Shown here in pieces: positions 44,915 to 54,347 of a DNA stretch of 64,000 bases (the first letter of the stretch is position 1; every line of letters begins with the position of its first letter). Under the pieces are notes generated by a model. That model was not told where the DNA came from and did no database searches. It was given only the letters and a program-made list of their open reading frames with translations. Made by a program: the position numbers and the translations under genes. Source of the DNA: Rhodocytophaga rosea. Its GTDB lineage: Bacteria; Bacteroidota; Bacteroidia; Cytophagales; 172606-1. The stretch is from contig NZ_CP048222.1 in the NCBI RefSeq assembly GCF_010119975.1, positions 6,114,501 to 6,178,500 of the forward strand, written 5' to 3'.

Positions 44915-47900
44915 ATGAAGTATTTATTTTATCTAGTTCATCTTAGCTTTTTTTTATGGGTAAGCTATAGACTACCTGCTACTGCTCAAAACCAGAGAGT
45001 GAATTTTGAGCATCTCACTATTGAAGATGGGCTTTCACATAACTTTGTAATGTATGTAATGCAGGACCGCAAAGGGTTTTTGTGGTTTGGTACAGGCAGC
45101 GGTATGGATAAATACGATGGCTACCGCTTTACCAATTATAAGTTTGATCCTCAGGACTCAACCACTGTGCCCAAAAATCAGGTGTTTAAGATGTGGGAAG
45201 ATAGTGAGGGAATGATTTGGATAGGTTCTTCTGAAGTTACCAGCAGATTTGATCCTCGCACAGAGACATTTACTCGCTTAGAAAAAAGTGCAGACAATCC
45301 CTATGCCTTTAAATTCGCCCAATCTTTTAATGAGGATGCAGAAGGAAATATATGGGTAACAGGGAGTTTTGAAGGAGAAATCAGGCAAATAGACCGGAAA
45401 ACAGGCAGGTTTTCTGCCACTAATTATGCAGAAATGTTAGCCTCTGTGTCTGGCAACGATTATAAGCGGCAGGCAGTCTTACATTTTATATATAAAGATA
45501 GAAAAGGTGTGTTGTGGTTTGGTAGCCCAAATGGCTTACATCGTCTCACGCTAACACCTCAGGGTAAAAATAAACCCTCTACAGTAAGCTTTACCCATTT
45601 TCGTCTGGCTCCTGAGGACTCTGCTACTTCAGGTCAAAAAAATAACCCGACTGTAAATGAAGTGGGTAATAATATCACTGGGATATATGAAGATAGCAAA
45701 GGAGTTTTTTGGGTACTTTCACGAAATGGTAAATTATATACCTTCCAGCCTAAAACCGGAAAATTTACCCAATTTCAGACAGATAATTTTACACCTATAA
45801 AAACCTATAGTTTATTGCCAAATTGCTTTGCAGAAGACCTGGAGGGTAATTTATGGATCAGTTCATATAATGGACTTTATAAATTGAATAGCGACCTTTC
45901 ACAAATTACTTCTTTTTTGAATGATTCAATTGATCCAGGAAGTTTAACCCATAATAATGTTCCTGCGCTGATTGTAGATAATTCTGGTATACTTTGGATT
46001 GCTACTCAAAATGGAGTAAATAAACTTGACCCTCATATAAAACGTTTTGAAGTATACGCTCACAATCCCCAAGACCCTCATTCCTTAAGCAATAATAATA
46101 TATCCGCTATCTGCGAAGATAAACAAGGCTTGGTATGGGTAGGCACTTTGAAAGCAGGGTTAAATGTACTCAATAAAAGTACCGGTCAGTTTACCCACTA
46201 TCAGAACAATTCTGCAGATGATAAAAGCTTGCGCAGTGATGAAGTTGGTGCTATCCTGGAGGATAGAAATGGCAATCTATGGGTAGGAAATTATACCACA
46301 CTATCGCTGTTTAACCGGGCCACCAACGATTTTACTCATTTTACATTAAATCATCTTTTTTTAGAAGATAATGATGGAACTTCTATTTTCTCTATGTATG
46401 AAGCGCGTGATGGTTTGCTATGGTTAGGTACAAACAATGGAATGCTCAGCTTTGATCCTAAAACTGGCAAAACAGTAAGCTATCCATATGATCCTGATCG
46501 CCCGGAACGCATGACAGATTGGTGGGCTTTAACTATTTTAGAAGATAGCAGGGGAAACTTATGGATAGGAGCCGGCAGCCAGGCGCTCAACCGGCTGGAT
46601 AGAAAAACCGGTGCATTCACTCATTATTCTTATGACTATCATAAGCGTGGTAGCATTAGTTCAAACACGGTGCAGAGTATATACGAGGACACAAAAGGAA
46701 ACCTGTGGTTTGGCACTGGGGAAGGCGGTTTGTGCCTATTTGATTATGTTACAGAAACATTTACTGCATATACGGAAAAACATGGTTTGTCAGGCAACTC
46801 CGTATTTTCAATTCTAGATGACAGTGAAGGAAATTTATGGCTGGGTACCAATAATGGTCTCTCCAAATTTTCTACAATTACCAAAATATTTACTAACTAC
46901 GATGCATCTGATGGGTTAAAAAGTAAAATGTTTAATACCTTGTATACAGAGGCCGCAGCTTTTAAAGGAAAAGATGGTATCTTATACTTTGGTGGAAATA
47001 ATGGCCTCACTGTCTTTAATCCTGTAACTATTGACGCCAATACCTTTGTGCCTCCTGTAGTAATTACTCAATTCAGTCTGTTTGATAAACCTCTGGCCGG
47101 AAAACACCAAGCAAAAGAAATTGAATTGGCGTACGATGAAAACTTCTTTTCAGTAGAATTTGCTGCCTTAAATTTTACTAATACCAACAAAAATCAATAT
47201 GCCTATCAGCTAGAAGGAGTGGATAAAGATTGGGTATATACCGGGTCCAGACGATTTGCCAGCTATACAGATATTGGTCCAGGCAACTATACATTTCGGG
47301 TAAGAGGCTCCAATAATGATGGGATATGGAATGAACAGGCAACTACATTAACAATTATTATTCATCCACCCTGGTGGCGTACTACATGGGCTTATGGATT
47401 TTATTTTCTGTGTTTTCTGGCTGTCGTATTTGCAGTGGATCGCTATCAGCGACACAGACTAATTGCCAAAGAAAGAGAAAAAGCACAGGAGAAGGAACTG
47501 GCGCAAGCCAAAGAAATTGAAAAAGCATATTATGAACTCAAACGTACCCAAACCCAGCTAATTCAATCAGAAAAAATGGCTTCGTTGGGTGAACTCACCG
47601 CTGGCATCGCTCATGAAATCCAAAACCCACTTAACTTTGTTAATAATTTTTCAGAAGTATCTACTGAGTTAATTCAAGAATTGAAAGAAGAAATTAGCCA
47701 TGACCACAAACAGGATGCCCTGGCTTTAGCGGATGATCTGACACAAAACCTTTCTAAGATTCAACACCACGGTAAACGGGCTGATTCAATTGTAAAAGGT
47801 ATGCTGCAACATTCTAGGGTAACATCCAGAGAAAAGCAGTTAATAGATTTGAATGCTTTGGTAGATGAATACCTGCGCTTAGCCTATCATGGCTTGCGAG

Positions 47901-48322
47901 CCAAGGAGAAAGATTTCAACGCAGAGTTTAGATTCGATGCTGATCCTGCTGTTGGCTCAGTAAGTGTGGTGCCCCAGGAAATCGGCAGAGTGCTTCTGAA
48001 TCTGTTCAATAATGCCTTTTATGCCGTCAATCAGAAAAAGCAACAGCCCAATGAGCCGTACCAGCCACAGGTAATAGTCACTACAAAGAAACTAGGAGAT
48101 AAGGTAGAAATAAGGGTGAAAGATAATGGCACAGGCATTCCGGTAGGGATCAGGCAAAAGATTTTTCAACCCTTTTTCACCACCAAGCCAACTGGCGAAG
48201 GTACAGGATTAGGCTTATCACTCAGCTATGACATTATTACCAAAGGTCATGGGGGAAAACTCAACGTGGAAAGTGTAGAAGGAGAGTTTACAGAAATGAT
48301 TATTGAATTGCCAAAAGATTAA
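44915..48322 (+). CDS. Propeller sensor histidine kinase, copy 1
   Basis: 1135 residues. Signal peptide (ends Ala-Thr-Ala-Gln), a long set of two-component propeller repeats (about 30-720; recurring Gly-Leu-Trp-Phe-Gly and Asn-Leu-Trp-Ile-Gly), a Y_Y_Y domain (735-810), a membrane helix (825-845), HisKA with His900, and HATPase_c. This sensor type is typical of hybrid systems for glycan sensing, but here the receiver and AraC output domains are absent. Phosphate must go to a separate receiver, such as those at 38871 or 51812. Confidence 0.92.
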   Translation: MKYLFYLVHLSFFLWVSYRLPATAQNQRVNFEHLTIEDGLSHNFVMYVMQDRKGFLWFGTGSGMDKYDGYRFTNYKFDPQDSTTVPKNQVFKMWEDSEGMIWIGSSEVTSRFDPRTETFTRLEKSADNPYAFKFAQSFNEDAEGNIWVTGSFEGEIRQIDRKTGRFSATNYAEMLASVSGNDYKRQAVLHFIYKDRKGVLWFGSPNGLHRLTLTPQGKNKPSTVSFTHFRLAPEDSATSGQKNNPTVNEVGNNITGIYEDSKGVFWVLSRNGKLYTFQPKTGKFTQFQTDNFTPIKTYSLLPNCFAEDLEGNLWISSYNGLYKLNSDLSQITSFLNDSIDPGSLTHNNVPALIVDNSGILWIATQNGVNKLDPHIKRFEVYAHNPQDPHSLSNNNISAICEDKQGLVWVGTLKAGLNVLNKSTGQFTHYQNNSADDKSLRSDEVGAILEDRNGNLWVGNYTTLSLFNRATNDFTHFTLNHLFLEDNDGTSIFSMYEARDGLLWLGTNNGMLSFDPKTGKTVSYPYDPDRPERMTDWWALTILEDSRGNLWIGAGSQALNRLDRKTGAFTHYSYDYHKRGSISSNTVQSIYEDTKGNLWFGTGEGGLCLFDYVTETFTAYTEKHGLSGNSVFSILDDSEGNLWLGTNNGLSKFSTITKIFTNYDASDGLKSKMFNTLYTEAAAFKGKDGILYFGGNNGLTVFNPVTIDANTFVPPVVITQFSLFDKPLAGKHQAKEIELAYDENFFSVEFAALNFTNTNKNQYAYQLEGVDKDWVYTGSRRFASYTDIGPGNYTFRVRGSNNDGIWNEQATTLTIIIHPPWWRTTWAYGFYFLCFLAVVFAVDRYQRHRLIAKEREKAQEKELAQAKEIEKAYYELKRTQTQLIQSEKMASLGELTAGIAHEIQNPLNFVNNFSEVSTELIQELKEEISHDHKQDALALADDLTQNLSKIQHHGKRADSIVKGMLQHSRVTSREKQLIDLNALVDEYLRLAYHGLRAKEKDFNAEFRFDADPAVGSVSVVPQEIGRVLLNLFNNAFYAVNQKKQQPNEPYQPQVIVTTKKLGDKVEIRVKDNGTGIPVGIRQKIFQPFFTTKPTGEGTGLGLSLSYDIITKGHGGKLNVESVEGEFTEMIIELPKD

Positions 48323-48398
48323 TTTCTTTTTGTGATTTTTAAGAGCGGCAAATTATATACTATTTTAAGCTTTTCCCATCGGCTCAATTCCTAAGTGC

Positions 48399-51300
48399 AT
48401 GAATTGTTTTTTTCGAATAACCATACTTAGCTTTTTCCTCTGCTTATGCTACAACCTGCCTGGCATCTCCCAAGGCCAGAAAGTGAATTTTGAGCACCTC
48501 AACATAGAACAAGGGCTTTCGCATAATTATGTCACATCCGTGATTCAGGATCGGAAGGGTTTTCTGTGGTTTGGTACCACCAACGGTTTGAACAAATACG
48601 ATGGGTACCAGTTCACGCATTATACATTTGATCCTAACGATACCACCTCACTTTCCAAAAATATAGTTTTGACCCTATGGGAAGACAGCGAAGGGATAAT
48701 ATGGATAGGAACCAATGAAGATATTTGTAAGTTTGACCCCCGTACTGAAAAATTTACCCGTTTAGAAAAGAGTGACTCTAATCCTTATGCTTTTAGATTC
48801 GCTCAATCGTTTGCAGAAGATACAGAAGGCAATATATGGATAGCAGGAAGTTTTGATGGGCAATTACGGCGGGTAAATAGGAAGACAGGCAAGTTCTCGG
48901 CTATTAATTATGCCTCAGCCCTAGGACATAAATTGGGACATGAATCTGGGAATACATCTTTGTTTAGCCTGATCACTATTTGCAAGGATAAAGCAGGAAC
49001 GCTTTGGATGGGCAGTTCATCTGGCTTGCACCGGCTTACACTCACTTCTCAGGGGACAGGTAAAGCTTCCAAGGTAAATTTTACCCATTATCGCCATAAC
49101 CCGGCTGATCCATTCAGTATAAGCCCGGGAGGCGTAGCTGGGATCTTTGAAGATCACAAAGGTGTTTTATGGCTAATAACTCAAGAGGGTTTTATAAATG
49201 CTTTTGATCATACATCCGGCAGATTTACCCACTACTTGCCAGATCCACACAAACCAGCTGTTATCGGTAGAATTTTAGAAACTGGTATTACTGAAGATTT
49301 AGCCGGTAACTTATGGATAGGCACTTTGAGTGGACTATATTCACTTGATAAGGAACGTAAAAAAATTACGAATTATATGCATGACCCGTTTAATCCGTCA
49401 AGCCTGAGCAATAACTTTGTTACTTCCGTTTTAGCAGATCAATCTGGCATTTTATGGATTGCTACACTAGATGGAATAAATAAATCAGATCCCCATCTGA
49501 AGCCTTTCAGTTTGTACTGCCATGATCCGCTCAACCCTAATTCTTTAAGTCACAACAAGGTAAAAGCTATTTGTGAAGACAAAGAAGGAATAGTTTGGGT
49601 AGGCACCCTGGGAGGAGGCTTGAATGCTTTAAACAAAACAACAGGTGAATTTACCCATTACCGGCACAACCAAAAAGACACAGGCAGTTTGGGTAATGAT
49701 TTAGTTACGGCTATTCTGGAAGACAGGGAGGGTAACCTATGGATTGGAAATGGGGAAGTACTCTCCCGTTTCGACTATAAGAAGAAAAAATTTATTCATT
49801 ACCTCTTACAGCATCCATTCCAGAAGGGCTCTGCAAACCTGCCAATTTTTACTATGTACGAGGATCGGCAGGGAATTTTTTGGCTGGGAACAAACAATGG
49901 GTTGATAAAATTTGACCCGAAATCGGGCAAAACAATAAGTTACCCATATGACCCTAACCATCCGGAGAAAATTAGCGATTGGGTAGTATTATGCATACAG
50001 GAGGATAAAGAAGGTTATTTATGGCTGGGCCACGGGAGCATGGGGCTCGATAGGTTTAATCCAAAAACCGGTAAGGTTATTAAATATGTACAAGATGGCC
50101 AGAAACAGGGTAGTATCAGCACAAATACAGTAGTTAGTTTTTATGAAGATTTCAAAGGAAACTTATGGATTGGAACCGATGAGGGAGGGCTATGCCAATT
50201 TAATTATTCTACAGAAACATTCACTACATTTACCGTTGAGCAGGGACTGGCAGGAAATTCAGTTTACTCCATTTTGGAAGACAACGAAGCGAACCTTTGG
50301 TTAGGTACCAATAACGGTCTTTCTAAGTTCTCTCCGGCAAGTAAAATATTTACCAATTACGATGCCGCCGACGGATTACAAAGCAACCTGTTTACTCCTT
50401 TGATGTATGAGGCTGTTGCCTTTAAAGAAAAAGACGGCACTTTGTATTTTGGTGGGAACAACGGCTTTAGTGCCTTCAACCCGGCAGCGGTTCATGCCAA
50501 TACCTATGTGCCCCCTGTGGTTATCACGCAGTTCAGCCTATTTGACAAACCGCTAGCCGGAAAACAGGAAGCCAAAGAAATCGAACTGGCTTATGATGAA
50601 AACTTTTTTTCTGTTGAGTTTGCCGCCTTAAACTATACCAACAGCGAAAAAAACCAATATGCCTATCAGTTGCAAGGAATAGACAAAGACTGGGTAAATA
50701 CCGGATCGAGGCGACTCGCTAGTTATACAGATATTGGCCCTGGACACTATACCTTCCGGGTAAAAGGCTCCAATAATGATGGGGTCTGGAATCAGAAAGC
50801 CACCACTCTAACAATTATTATTCATCCTCCCTGGTGGCGTACTCCCTGGGCCTATGGTTTTTATTTTCTGTGTTTGCTAACTGCCATATTTGCATCGGAT
50901 CGCTATCAGCGCAAGCGGTTAATTGCCAAAGAAAGAGAGAAAGCCAGGGAAAAAGAACTAATGCAAGCCAAGGAAATTGAGAAAGCTTATCATGAACTCA
51001 AACGAACCCAAACCCAGCTGATTCAATCCGAGAAAATGGCCTCTTTAGGGGAGTTAACGGCTGGTATTGCCCATGAAATCCAGAATCCCCTGAATTTTGT
51101 CAATAATTTTTCGGAGGTATCTGAAGAGCTTTGTAGTGAATTGGAGCAAGAAGCTAAAAATGGCCATACTGAGGGAGTTATCGCTATAAGTGCCGATCTG
51201 AAGCAAAACCTATCTAAAATTCATCACCACGGCAAACGGGCAGATTCTATTGTTAAAGGAATGCTGCAGCACTCCAGGTCTTCCTCCGGAGAAAAACAAC

Positions 51301-51794
51301 CTACTGATATCAATGCTTTGGTAGATGAATACATTCGTTTAGCCTATCATGGCCTGAGAGCCAAAGAAAAAGACTTCAACGCTGATTTCAAACTGGAAGC
51401 CGATCCTGCGGTAGGCAAAGTAAATATAGTGCCACAGGAGATAGGCAGGGTATTGCTAAACCTGTTCAACAATGCCTTTTATGCGACTCAGCAGAAAAAG
51501 CACCAGCTCAATGGATTTTATCAACCACAGGTGCTTGTTTCGACGAAAGCTTTCGCAGATAAAGTGGAAATCCGAATCAGAGACAATGGTACTGGTATTT
51601 CGGAAAATGTAAAAAGTAAGATTTTTCAGCCTTTTTTTACTACTAAGCCTACCGGAGAAGGCACCGGATTAGGATTATCCCTTAGTTATGATATTATTAC
51701 TAAAGGACATGGCGGTGAACTAACGGTTCAATCTCAGGAAGGGGAATTTACAGAGTTTATTATTCATCTTACTAAGTCAGCGAAAGCAATGTAA
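48399..51794 (+). CDS. Propeller sensor histidine kinase, copy 2
   Basis: 1131 residues, same layout as copy 1: signal peptide (ends Gly-Ile-Ser-Gln), propeller repeats, Y_Y_Y, membrane helix, His892 and HATPase_c. It begins 76 bases after copy 1, and both are preceded by GTGC just before the ATG. The propellers have diverged more than the kinase halves, suggesting different ligands feeding one output. It ends 17 bases from the convergent receiver gene. Confidence 0.92.
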   Translation: MNCFFRITILSFFLCLCYNLPGISQGQKVNFEHLNIEQGLSHNYVTSVIQDRKGFLWFGTTNGLNKYDGYQFTHYTFDPNDTTSLSKNIVLTLWEDSEGIIWIGTNEDICKFDPRTEKFTRLEKSDSNPYAFRFAQSFAEDTEGNIWIAGSFDGQLRRVNRKTGKFSAINYASALGHKLGHESGNTSLFSLITICKDKAGTLWMGSSSGLHRLTLTSQGTGKASKVNFTHYRHNPADPFSISPGGVAGIFEDHKGVLWLITQEGFINAFDHTSGRFTHYLPDPHKPAVIGRILETGITEDLAGNLWIGTLSGLYSLDKERKKITNYMHDPFNPSSLSNNFVTSVLADQSGILWIATLDGINKSDPHLKPFSLYCHDPLNPNSLSHNKVKAICEDKEGIVWVGTLGGGLNALNKTTGEFTHYRHNQKDTGSLGNDLVTAILEDREGNLWIGNGEVLSRFDYKKKKFIHYLLQHPFQKGSANLPIFTMYEDRQGIFWLGTNNGLIKFDPKSGKTISYPYDPNHPEKISDWVVLCIQEDKEGYLWLGHGSMGLDRFNPKTGKVIKYVQDGQKQGSISTNTVVSFYEDFKGNLWIGTDEGGLCQFNYSTETFTTFTVEQGLAGNSVYSILEDNEANLWLGTNNGLSKFSPASKIFTNYDAADGLQSNLFTPLMYEAVAFKEKDGTLYFGGNNGFSAFNPAAVHANTYVPPVVITQFSLFDKPLAGKQEAKEIELAYDENFFSVEFAALNYTNSEKNQYAYQLQGIDKDWVNTGSRRLASYTDIGPGHYTFRVKGSNNDGVWNQKATTLTIIIHPPWWRTPWAYGFYFLCLLTAIFASDRYQRKRLIAKEREKAREKELMQAKEIEKAYHELKRTQTQLIQSEKMASLGELTAGIAHEIQNPLNFVNNFSEVSEELCSELEQEAKNGHTEGVIAISADLKQNLSKIHHHGKRADSIVKGMLQHSRSSSGEKQPTDINALVDEYIRLAYHGLRAKEKDFNADFKLEADPAVGKVNIVPQEIGRVLLNLFNNAFYATQQKKHQLNGFYQPQVLVSTKAFADKVEIRIRDNGTGISENVKSKIFQPFFTTKPTGEGTGLGLSLSYDIITKGHGGELTVQSQEGEFTEFIIHLTKSAKAM

Positions 51795-51811
51795 CCCAGC
51801 AATACCTAAGA

Positions 51812-52204
51812 TTACCCAGCGTTTTTCTGAACTTCTAATTGTTTGAGCTTTTCTTTGAGGTCGTTAAAATTCAAAGGCTTGGCCAGAAAGTCGTTAGCAC
51901 CATAACTGATAGATTGCCGATAGCTCTGCTCATCTCCATAGGCTGTGATCATCATAATTACCGGAGGTGGGGAGGCAAAACTGATACGTATTCGCTTTAA
52001 TAATTCCAGGCCGCTCATGCCAGGCATGTTGATATCAGATAAGATCAACACTACCTCTGAGGCATGTTTTTCCAGATAGGACAAAGCCTGTTCACCAGAA
52101 TGGGCAAATGCAAATGTTAATTCACCGGAGCGGATTTCTTTGCGGAACCGTTGCTCAAAAAGAGGTTGAATATCCGGTTCATCGTCTACAACTAGTATCT
52201 GCAT
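51812..52204 (-). CDS. Single-domain response regulator
   Basis: 130 residues, receiver only: acidic pair at 7-8, phospho-acceptor Asp57 in Leu-Ser-Asp-Ile-Asn-Met-Pro-Gly and a Lys near 109 in Leu-Ala-Lys-Pro-Leu-Asn-Phe. It has no output domain and could pass phosphate on, or compete with the cyclase-linked receiver, which has a similar N-terminus (Phe-Arg-Lys, Glu-or-Gln, Ile-Arg after the acidic pair). Convergent with the propeller kinase. Confidence 0.9.
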   Translation of the reverse strand: MQILVVDDEPDIQPLFEQRFRKEIRSGELTFAFAHSGEQALSYLEKHASEVVLILSDINMPGMSGLELLKRIRISFASPPPVIMMITAYGDEQSYRQSISYGANDFLAKPLNFNDLKEKLKQLEVQKNAG

Positions 52205-52384
52205 GTATGAAAAAAATAGGAAGTGAGTGTAAGGTAAAAATAATCAATGATTTTGTGCTAAATCAATATAGGTAAATTTTTAACGTTCTGCAATTGATAG
52301 TATATTATCTCCCAATGGATTAAAAGCAGTCATGAAATTTTATACATCTAACTCAAAATATGGAAGTTGTGATGTAAATTATAT

Positions 52385-52632
52385 GCCCGTACGGTCAATT
52401 TGCCAACCGTGTACCCTTTTTCGAGCAGATCATTCAATTAAGCCATCTTCTACAAGGCAGTCTTACCTTTGGCCGAAATTGTATTAAACTTATCCATGCC
52501 AGTGTACTGCTTGCGTACAAAAGCCTGCTTATCTGTATCCCATATCTTAAAATCTATACACCATCGTTTAGACATATCCCCACCTAGATCGACAAGCTAG
52601 GGTTCATATTCTGAATCAAATTTGGGAGGCAT
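52385..52632 (-). pseudogene. Decayed N-terminus of a tyrosine integrase
   Basis: The leftward frame from ATG 52632 reads Met-Pro-Pro-Lys-Phe, then Leu-Gly-Gly-Asp-Met-Ser-Lys-Arg-Trp-Cys-Ile-Asp-Phe and Phe-Val-Arg-Lys-Gln-Tyr-Thr-Gly-Met, and further on Leu-Leu-Glu-Lys-Gly-Tyr-Thr-Val-Gly-Lys. This is the SAM-like start of Bacteroidota phage-type integrases. There are three internal stops, and the catalytic domain is absent. It lies 112 bases from tRNA-Pro, a usual integration site. Confidence 0.75.
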
Positions 52633-52701
52633 TGTGAGAAAAAGATATTAATAAAATTAAGACATTTGTGATGATTGTGTGACAAAAAGAGGAGAAAAAA
52701 T

Positions 52702-52739
52702 AAAAAAACCGCCTAAATTTTGAATTTAGACGGTTTTTG
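52702..52739 (-). terminator. Terminator of the tRNA operon
   Basis: Leftward, a stem of about 12 bases (ACCGTCTAAATT with AATTTAGGCGGT, one mismatch) is followed by seven T residues, five bases past tRNA-Pro. Confidence 0.9.
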
Positions 52740-52743
52740 TTAG

Positions 52744-52818
52744 TCGGGGTGGCAGGATTCGAACCTGCGACCTCCTGGTCCCAAACCAGGCGCGATGACC
52801 GGACTACGCTACACCCCG
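52744..52818 (-). tRNA. tRNA-Pro (anticodon TGG)
   Basis: 75 bases. Acceptor arm CGGGGTG/CACCCCG with A as discriminator, T-arm GCAGGTTCGAATCCTGC, and anticodon arm CCTGG-TTTGGGA-CCAGG giving anticodon TGG. CCA is not encoded. Confidence 0.95.
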
Positions 52819-52832
52819 TATACTTATTGAGG

Positions 52833-52921
52833 CGGAGAGAGAGGGATTCGAACCCTCGGTACCTATTACTAAGTACGACGGTTTAGCAAACCGTTCCTTT
52901 CGGCCTCTCAGGCATCTCTCC
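52833..52921 (-). tRNA. tRNA-Ser (anticodon GCT)
   Basis: 89 bases with a long variable arm, as expected for serine. Acceptor arm GGAGAGA/TCTCTCC, discriminator G, anticodon arm ACGGT-TTGCTAA-ACCGT giving GCT. It is 14 bases before tRNA-Pro and shares its promoter. Confidence 0.95.
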
Positions 52922-52938
52922 TTTTCAAAAAAGTGTTG

Positions 52939-52971
52939 CAAATATATAAAAAACAAATCCACTTGCCCAAA
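52939..52971 (-). promoter_or_regulatory. Promoter of the tRNA-Ser/tRNA-Pro operon
   Basis: Read leftward, TATATTTG (52946-52939) fits TAnnTTTG exactly, and TTTG (52971-52968) lies 21 bases upstream. The predicted start is about 10 bases before tRNA-Ser. Confidence 0.75.
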
Positions 52972-53238
52972 CAATACACCAAAAAAGGAAAAAAATAATA
53001 GATCGTCCAATATCTTATATTTCTTGTCACCCATAATGTCCTTTCGTTTCTCAATAGTCTATCTCGGTAAGAAATAAGCCAGATTCAGCTATGGTTTACA
53101 AAGTAGCAAAATACTTTATGAGAATAGGTAAGTTCGAATAAACGTATCGCATATAGTCTTGTTTTCCCGACTATGATACCCCATCTTTGGAATATGACAG
53201 GTTCGCATAAAATATAATACCCAAATTCTATTGCACGT

Positions 53239-54207
53239 ATGAATTGGTACTACACTCCCGGATGGTGGGAATATATTTGCATAGGTCTGTTTACAGGCTT
53301 ATATCTACTATACGTATTCAGGGTGGTATACCTGGCTAGAATGTTGCAAAGCTCTATTCAACCCTTAATTGCCAAATTTATACTGCGTTCATTCTATTTT
53401 GGCTTATTGGTTATTGCCTTGTTAGGGCCTTCCTTCGGGGGACTTAAAAAAGAAGTAAAAGCCATGGGAAAAGATATATATATTCTGGTTGATTTGTCGC
53501 AATCGATGAATGCCAACGATATGGCGCCCACCAGGCTGGAAAGGGTAAAGTTTGAGATAGAAAAATTCGTTCATACACTGCATACTGATCGTATCGGACT
53601 TATTATTTTTGCTGAAGAAGCGTTTGTACAATGCCCGCTTACCTTTGATAAGAATACACTGCTACTATTTATTGAAACTTTGAAAACCGGTTTGATGCCA
53701 ACTGGTAGTACCAACTTTGAAGCAGCTTTACAATTAGCATTTGAAAAGCATACCGATACCACCAATACTTCATTAAGTAACCAGGCAAAAATAATCCTGT
53801 TGTTCAGCGATGGCGAAGATTTCGGTGACAGACATGTCACTTTACTCAGGCAGATATCAAATGCCGGCATCCGCCTGTTTACCGTTGGAGTAGGTACAAC
53901 AACAGGTGGAAAAATCCCTTCCGGAAAATCATTTAAAAAAGACAATGATGGAAAGGAAGTTATAACAATTTTGCAGCGGGAGCATCTCCTGCGTATGACG
54001 GAAAGAAATGGAGGGAATTATTATGAAATTAATAATACGGAAGATAATATGGCTGAACTTGCGCAGGCTATTCAGAATATAGAAGGTCAGCTTTTGGACA
54101 CAAAAGATATAGAAGCAACCGCCAATAAGTATTATTATTTTCTGCTGGTTGCGCTCTTGTGTATGATCGTTGACATTGTGATTGTTTCCAGAACAATTCA
54201 TTTATAA
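53239..54207 (+). CDS. BatA-like von Willebrand A domain membrane protein
   Basis: 322 residues. Two helices near the start (about 12-32 and 50-65), a VWA domain (80-285) with the metal site Asp-Leu-Ser-Gln-Ser at 85-89, and a C-terminal membrane helix (about 297-315). The family is the aerotolerance (Bat) set, thought to work with a MoxR ATPase in the envelope; no MoxR gene is in the window. The following TPR gene, 140 bases on, is the usual BatC partner. Confidence 0.85.
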   Translation: MNWYYTPGWWEYICIGLFTGLYLLYVFRVVYLARMLQSSIQPLIAKFILRSFYFGLLVIALLGPSFGGLKKEVKAMGKDIYILVDLSQSMNANDMAPTRLERVKFEIEKFVHTLHTDRIGLIIFAEEAFVQCPLTFDKNTLLLFIETLKTGLMPTGSTNFEAALQLAFEKHTDTTNTSLSNQAKIILLFSDGEDFGDRHVTLLRQISNAGIRLFTVGVGTTTGGKIPSGKSFKKDNDGKEVITILQREHLLRMTERNGGNYYEINNTEDNMAELAQAIQNIEGQLLDTKDIEATANKYYYFLLVALLCMIVDIVIVSRTIHL

Positions 54208-54347
54208 TATTTTCGTTCGATTAACGTAATACATTGGCTGAAGAAATGTTTGTAAGCAAGCCTGTTTTTTGAAGTCTATTAATTAAATACTGCTATTACT
54301 TCTATAACAGCTTTTGTATTCGGCTGTTACCATGTAACCATACTGGA

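Noticed and set aside
44915-51794. Reading the long propeller repeats as a CRISPR or tandem DNA repeat
   Set aside because: The repetition is at protein level (propeller blades) with diverged DNA and no constant spacer pattern.
52385-52921. Calling an integrated prophage at the tRNAs
   Set aside because: Only a dead integrase start is present, and no phage structural genes occur in the window.
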